Assembly (NCBI GenBank): GCA_937952345.1
Contig: CALFYN010000495.1
Span: 1 to 8,742 of the forward strand
DNA: 8,742 bases
Origin: an uncultured Acidobacteriota bacterium
Lineage (GTDB): Bacteria; Acidobacteriota; Terriglobia; Bryobacterales; Bryobacteraceae
Direction of reading: 5' to 3'
Below, in pieces: positions 5,940 to 8,742 of this stretch. Numbering within the stretch: the stretch's first letter is position 1; every line of letters starts with the position of its first letter. The notes beneath the pieces were generated by a model. The model did no database searches and was not told the DNA's origin. It was given only the letters and a program-made list of their open reading frames with translations. The position numbers and the translations under genes are program-made.

Positions 5940-6012
5940 TCGGTAGAGTGGCGTTGGGCATCAGCAAGTTCAGTATCCGGTAAACCAACCCACTCGCAAG
6001 AGTGGGTTTTTT
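5895..6012 (+). promoter_or_regulatory. aroF: Transcription attenuator: competing leader, antiterminator and terminator stems
   Basis: Four interacting segments can be read. Segment 1 lies in the leader ORF: CGCCAC (5895-5900) can pair with GTGGCG (5948-5953), and CTACCG (5927-5932) with CGGTAG (5941-5946). Segment 2, GAGTGGCGTTGG (5946-5957), pairs with segment 3, CCAACCCACTC (5985-5995), over 11 bp with one bulged C at 5952; this is the antiterminator. Segment 3 also pairs with segment 4, GAGTGGG (6000-6006), to make the terminator. A ribosome finishing at the TAA (5937-5939) would cover the start of segment 2 and let the terminator form. A ribosome stalled at the Phe codons (5910-5924) would leave segment 2 free to form the antiterminator. 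A small extra hairpin, TTAGCT/AGCTAA (5923-5939), overlaps segment 1. The logic follows classical trp/phe attenuation; the structures were found by eye. Confidence 0.75.
5987..6012 (+). terminator. Intrinsic terminator of the aroF attenuator
   Basis: CCCACTC (5989-5995) and GAGTGGG (6000-6006) form a perfect 7-bp stem closed by a GCAA tetraloop of the stable GNRA class. It is followed directly by TTTTTT (6007-6012), and A5987-A5988 can extend the stem into the U tract. It sits 25 bases before the aroF ATG and after the leader ORF, so it serves as a conditional stop rather than an operon end. Confidence 0.9.
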
Positions 6013-6022
6013 GATTTTATAC

Positions 6023-6029
6023 AGAGGTG
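6023..6029 (+). promoter_or_regulatory. aroF: aroF ribosome binding site
   Basis: AGAGGTG lies 8 bases before the ATG at 6038 and fixes the aroF start. The longer open frame beginning with GTG at 6002 would start inside the terminator stem and has no ribosome site. Confidence 0.7.
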
Positions 6030-6037
6030 CAACATCC

Positions 6038-7078
6038 ATGATCGTCTCCATGAAGCGCTACGCCACCAAGGCCGAAATCGAATCCGTCTGCGACCGCATC
6101 CGCGATTTCGGCTATAAGATCCACGCCATCGAAGGCGAAGAACGGGTCGTCATCGGAGCCGTCGGCATGGGCGACGTCACCCATTGCCTCGAATCCCTCG
6201 AAGCCATGCCCTGCGTCGAAAAGGCCGTCCGCATCTCCGCCCCCTACAAGTTCGTCAGCAAGGAGTTCCGCTCCGGCCGCACCACCATCCGCCTCGGCTC
6301 CGGCGTCGAAATCGGCGGCGACGATTTCGTCGTCATGGCCGGCCCCTGCTCGGTCGAAAGCGAATCCCAAATCATGGAGAGCGCCCACGCCGTCGCCGCC
6401 GCCGGAGCCAAAGTCCTGCGCGGCGGTGCATTCAAACCGCGCACCTCCCCCTACGACTTCCAGGGCATGGCCGAAGAAGGCCTCAAACTGCTCGCCAAAG
6501 CCCGCCAGGCCACCGGACTCGCCATCGTCACCGAAGTCATGAGCGACCGCGACGTCTCCTTAATCGCCGAATACGCCGACATCATGCAGGTCGGCGCCCG
6601 CAACATGCAGAACTTCGCCCTCCTCAAGGAACTCGGCAACTGCGGCCGCCCCGTCCTGCTCAAGCGCGGACTCAGTTCCACCATCCGCGAACTCCTCATG
6701 TCCGCCGAATACATCGTCGCCCACGGCAACCCCAACGTCATCCTCTGCGAGCGCGGCATTCGCACCTTCGAAACCGCCACCCGCAACACCTGCGACATCG
6801 TTGCCGTTCCGGTGCTCAATGAATTGACTCACCTCCCCGTCGTCGTCGATCCCAGCCACGCCACCGGCAAGCGCAGCCTCGTGCCCGCGCTCTCCCGCGC
6901 CGCCGTCGCCATCGGAGCCGACGGACTCATCCTCGAAGTCCACCCCTGCCCCGAAAAGGCGGTCAGCGACGGCGCGCAATCGCTCCACCTGCCCACCTTC
7001 GAAACCATGATGAACGACCTCCGCGGCTATATGAAGCTCTGGAAGGAATCGCGCGCCGCCGAAACGGCCACGGTCTAA
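6038..7078 (+). CDS. aroF: 3-deoxy-7-phosphoheptulonate (DAHP) synthase, type I-beta with N-terminal regulatory domain
   Basis: The cytoplasmic enzyme condenses phosphoenolpyruvate and erythrose 4-phosphate, the first step of the shikimate pathway. It has 346 residues. Residues 1 to about 70 match the ferredoxin-like regulatory domain of Thermotoga-type DAHP synthase, which in that enzyme mediates Tyr/Phe feedback. The barrel carries AGPCSVES (101-108), GGAFKPRTSPY (129-139), GARNMQN (186-192), LLKRG (207-211) and VDPSHATG (270-277). The expected metal ligands are C104, H274, E300 and D311, which keep the same mutual spacing as those I recall for the Thermotoga maritima enzyme. All catalytic residues are present. 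Expression is probably controlled by the attenuator at 5889-6012, so Phe/Tyr would act both on transcription and on the enzyme. It leads an operon; the next gene begins 4 bases after its stop. Phe is always encoded by TTC. Confidence 0.96.
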   Translation: MIVSMKRYATKAEIESVCDRIRDFGYKIHAIEGEERVVIGAVGMGDVTHCLESLEAMPCVEKAVRISAPYKFVSKEFRSGRTTIRLGSGVEIGGDDFVVMAGPCSVESESQIMESAHAVAAAGAKVLRGGAFKPRTSPYDFQGMAEEGLKLLAKARQATGLAIVTEVMSDRDVSLIAEYADIMQVGARNMQNFALLKELGNCGRPVLLKRGLSSTIRELLMSAEYIVAHGNPNVILCERGIRTFETATRNTCDIVAVPVLNELTHLPVVVDPSHATGKRSLVPALSRAAVAIGADGLILEVHPCPEKAVSDGAQSLHLPTFETMMNDLRGYMKLWKESRAAETATV

Positions 7079-7082
7079 CTTT

Positions 7083-7985
7083 GTGGCATCGCCCGCGCGG
7101 ATTGCCATCATCGCCTGCGTCGCTGTCGCCGGATTTGCCGCCGGCGCCCTCCTCTACCGGGCCAAAATCGGCGGCATCCCGCGCGGCGAGCAACTCGCCC
7201 GGCTCCCCCAGAACCGCCTCCGCCTCGCCATCGATGTCCAGGCCTTGCGCACCGCCGGCATTATCGAAAAATTCGCTGGAAAATCCGCCGAAGAGCCCGA
7301 ATATCTCGCCTTTGTGAAGGAAACCGGATTCGATTACAAAAAGGATCTCGATCTCGTCCTCGCTTCCTACAGCGCCGAAGAGACCCTCGCCTTCCTCACC
7401 GGCAACTTCGATTGGTCCAGCTTGCGCCACTACGCGGCAACCCACGGCGGCGCCTGCGATGGCGACACCTGCCGCATGCCCGCTTCCACCCCCGGACGCC
7501 GCCTCTCCTTTGCCCGCCTCGCCTCCAGCCAGATCGCCTTCGCGAGCAGCGCCGACTCCGAGGCCGTCACCAAACTCAACCGCTCCAGCGGCGCGAAACC
7601 CTCCCTGCCCCCCAGCCAGCCCATCTGGTTCCTCATCCCGCCCGATCTGCTCAAGGATACTTCCGTCCTGCCCGGCGCGGCGCGCATGTTCGCCACCGCC
7701 CTCTCCACCAGCCGCGAAGTCCTCATCGCCATCGATGGCACCGCCGCCGGCTACCAGGCCCGCCTCGAAGCCGAATGCGAAACCCCGGAACAGGCCACCC
7801 AGATGGCTCGCGAGTTGCAAGCCGCCACTACCGTCCTGCAACGCACCATGCCCCCAACCAAAGGGCCGCAAACCCTCAGCGGCATCCTCAGCGCCGGTAA
7901 ATTCTCGAGCGAAAACACGAAAATCACCGGCCTCTGGCCCATCGACGCCGGCTTCTTCGACGCCATCGCGGGGTCGCCCGAATGA
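7083..7985 (+). CDS. Unknown protein with one N-terminal membrane anchor
   Basis: I do not recognise this 300-residue protein. A hydrophobic helix at about residues 7-25, after a short basic N-terminus (ASPAR), predicts a single anchor or uncleaved signal, with the remainder outside the cytoplasm. The soluble part has alternating beta and helical character, two cysteines close together (C125 and C130 in GACDGDTC) that could form a disulfide, and a helical stretch near the end (ETPEQATQMARELQAATTVLQ, 233-253). No catalytic motif is visible. The start is GTG at 7083, 4 bases after the aroF stop; no good Shine-Dalgarno is seen, so translation may depend on coupling to aroF. Its stop overlaps the kinase start as ATGA (7982-7985). 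C-ending codon use matches its neighbours, so it is a genuine resident gene. Why it sits between an aromatic pathway enzyme and a sugar kinase is unclear. Confidence 0.8.
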   Translation: MASPARIAIIACVAVAGFAAGALLYRAKIGGIPRGEQLARLPQNRLRLAIDVQALRTAGIIEKFAGKSAEEPEYLAFVKETGFDYKKDLDLVLASYSAEETLAFLTGNFDWSSLRHYAATHGGACDGDTCRMPASTPGRRLSFARLASSQIAFASSADSEAVTKLNRSSGAKPSLPPSQPIWFLIPPDLLKDTSVLPGAARMFATALSTSREVLIAIDGTAAGYQARLEAECETPEQATQMARELQAATTVLQRTMPPTKGPQTLSGILSAGKFSSENTKITGLWPIDAGFFDAIAGSPE

Positions 7986-8742
7986 TCCCCGGCATCCTCA
8001 CCACCGGAAACATCGTCGTCGATATCCTCACCCGCCCCGTCGATGAAATCCAGTGGGGCGGCACGCGCTGGGTGGATTCCATCTCCCCTTCCCTCGGCGG
8101 CAACGGCGCCAACACCTCCGCCGCCATCGGAAAACTCGGCGTCCCCGTCCGCCTGCTCGGCGCGGTCGGCAACGATGCCTTCGGAGAAATGGCACTCGCC
8201 CGCCTCGCCGAATGTGGCGTCGACATCTCCGCCATTCGCCGCCTCGCCGCCGGAACCGCCACCACCGTCGCCCTCGTCAAATCCGACGGCACACGCGCAT
8301 TTCTGCATCAGCCCGGCGTCGGCCGCCTCCTCTTCGCCGATCCCTTCCAACTCACCAAGGATATGGTGCGCGGCTTTTCACGCCTCCACATCGGCAACCC
8401 GTTCGCCATTCTCCACCTGCGCGGCTTCGCGCCCGCGCTGCTCGCACAAGCCAAATCACTCGGCCTCGCCACATCCCTGGACACGGCCTGGGATGCGCTC
8501 GGCGAATGGATGCACGTGCTCGGCCCTTCCCTGCCCCATACCGATATCCTGTTCGCCAATGAAGACGAGGCCCTCATGCTCACCGGCACGCATGAGCACG
8601 AAAAAATCTGGAACTTCCTCGCCGCGCGCGGCGCTTCCACCCTCGTCCTGAAATGCGGCGCCAAAGGCTGCGTCATTTTTCAGCGCGACGGCCACACCCA
8701 CATCCCGGCCTTCTCCGTCCCCGTCGTCGATACCACCGGCGC
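7982..8742 (+). CDS. PfkB-family carbohydrate kinase (ribokinase-like), 3' end cut by window
   Basis: The visible 253 residues follow the ribokinase/PfkB fold and would phosphorylate a sugar or nucleoside hydroxyl with ATP in the cytoplasm. The N-terminal strand GILTTGNIVVDIL is typical, followed by the substrate-binding glycine motif GGNGAN at 39-44 (PfkB signature 1), the lid region, NEDEA at 193-197, GAKG at 226-229 and DTTG beginning at 250. The last is the start of the DTxGAGD motif that holds the catalytic aspartate, and the window ends inside it, so the catalytic base itself is not visible. The specific sugar cannot be told. The ATG overlaps the previous stop as ATGA, so it is co-translated with the unknown protein and probably belongs to the aroF operon. 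Confidence 0.92.
   Translation, partial: MIPGILTTGNIVVDILTRPVDEIQWGGTRWVDSISPSLGGNGANTSAAIGKLGVPVRLLGAVGNDAFGEMALARLAECGVDISAIRRLAAGTATTVALVKSDGTRAFLHQPGVGRLLFADPFQLTKDMVRGFSRLHIGNPFAILHLRGFAPALLAQAKSLGLATSLDTAWDALGEWMHVLGPSLPHTDILFANEDEALMLTGTHEHEKIWNFLAARGASTLVLKCGAKGCVIFQRDGHTHIPAFSVPVVDTTG

Noticed and set aside
5921..6006. Possible tRNA or T-box-like element in the aroF leader
   Set aside because: No cloverleaf can be drawn, there is no acceptor/T-arm consensus and no T-box sequence. The leader ORF with Phe/Tyr codons explains the region better.
6002..6037. GTG start 12 codons upstream of aroF
   Set aside because: It falls inside the terminator stem and has no Shine-Dalgarno. The ATG at 6038 has AGAGGTG at the right distance.
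6184..6822. Frame +1 and antisense open frames inside aroF and its downstream genes
   Set aside because: These are shadows created by C-ending codons in GC-rich genes; their translations are Arg/His/Pro- or Gly/Asp/Ala-rich with no motifs.

Overview
The window is GC-rich bacterial chromosome, tightly packed, with eight protein genes plus one very short leader ORF. No tRNA, rRNA, CRISPR array or insertion sequence was seen. Gene style suggests an Acidobacteriota member of the Solibacter/Bryobacter type: an exported DinB-like protein, a Tat-exported mandelate-racemase-like enzyme, LytS/LytTR signalling and HExxH proteases. This assignment is inference from family resemblance, not from a marker gene.

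Layout. (1) Positions 1-1122, minus strand: an exported SH3/TPR/HExxH metallopeptidase, cut by the window start. The next 166 bases are a divergent intergenic region in which I found no convincing promoter. (2) Positions 1289-4311, plus strand: a four-gene overlapping operon of a DinB-like protein, a small metzincin-like protease, a LytS-type sensor kinase and a LytTR response regulator. The junctions are ATGA, GTGA and a 20-base overlap, so the four products are probably made together. (3) Positions 4312-4589: a gene-free stretch with a structured, purine-rich candidate RNA that ends in a strong hairpin terminator, followed by a promoter for the next gene. (4) Positions 4590-5831: an enolase-superfamily enzyme with a Tat-type signal. 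(5) Positions 5852-6037: a compact regulatory region with a promoter, a 16-codon leader peptide containing three Phe codons and one Tyr codon, and mutually exclusive antiterminator and terminator hairpins. (6) Positions 6038-8742: DAHP synthase (aroF), an unknown membrane-anchored protein and a PfkB-family sugar kinase cut by the window end, packed as one operon.

The most notable item is the aroF leader. It looks like a ribosome-mediated transcription attenuator sensing Phe/Tyr supply, placed ahead of a DAHP synthase whose N-terminal domain type is known in relatives to bind the same amino acids. The promoter -10 box ends only 8 bases before the leader ATG and no Shine-Dalgarno is present, so the leader peptide is probably translated from a leaderless mRNA. 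All RNA structures were derived by eye and need folding software and transcript data.
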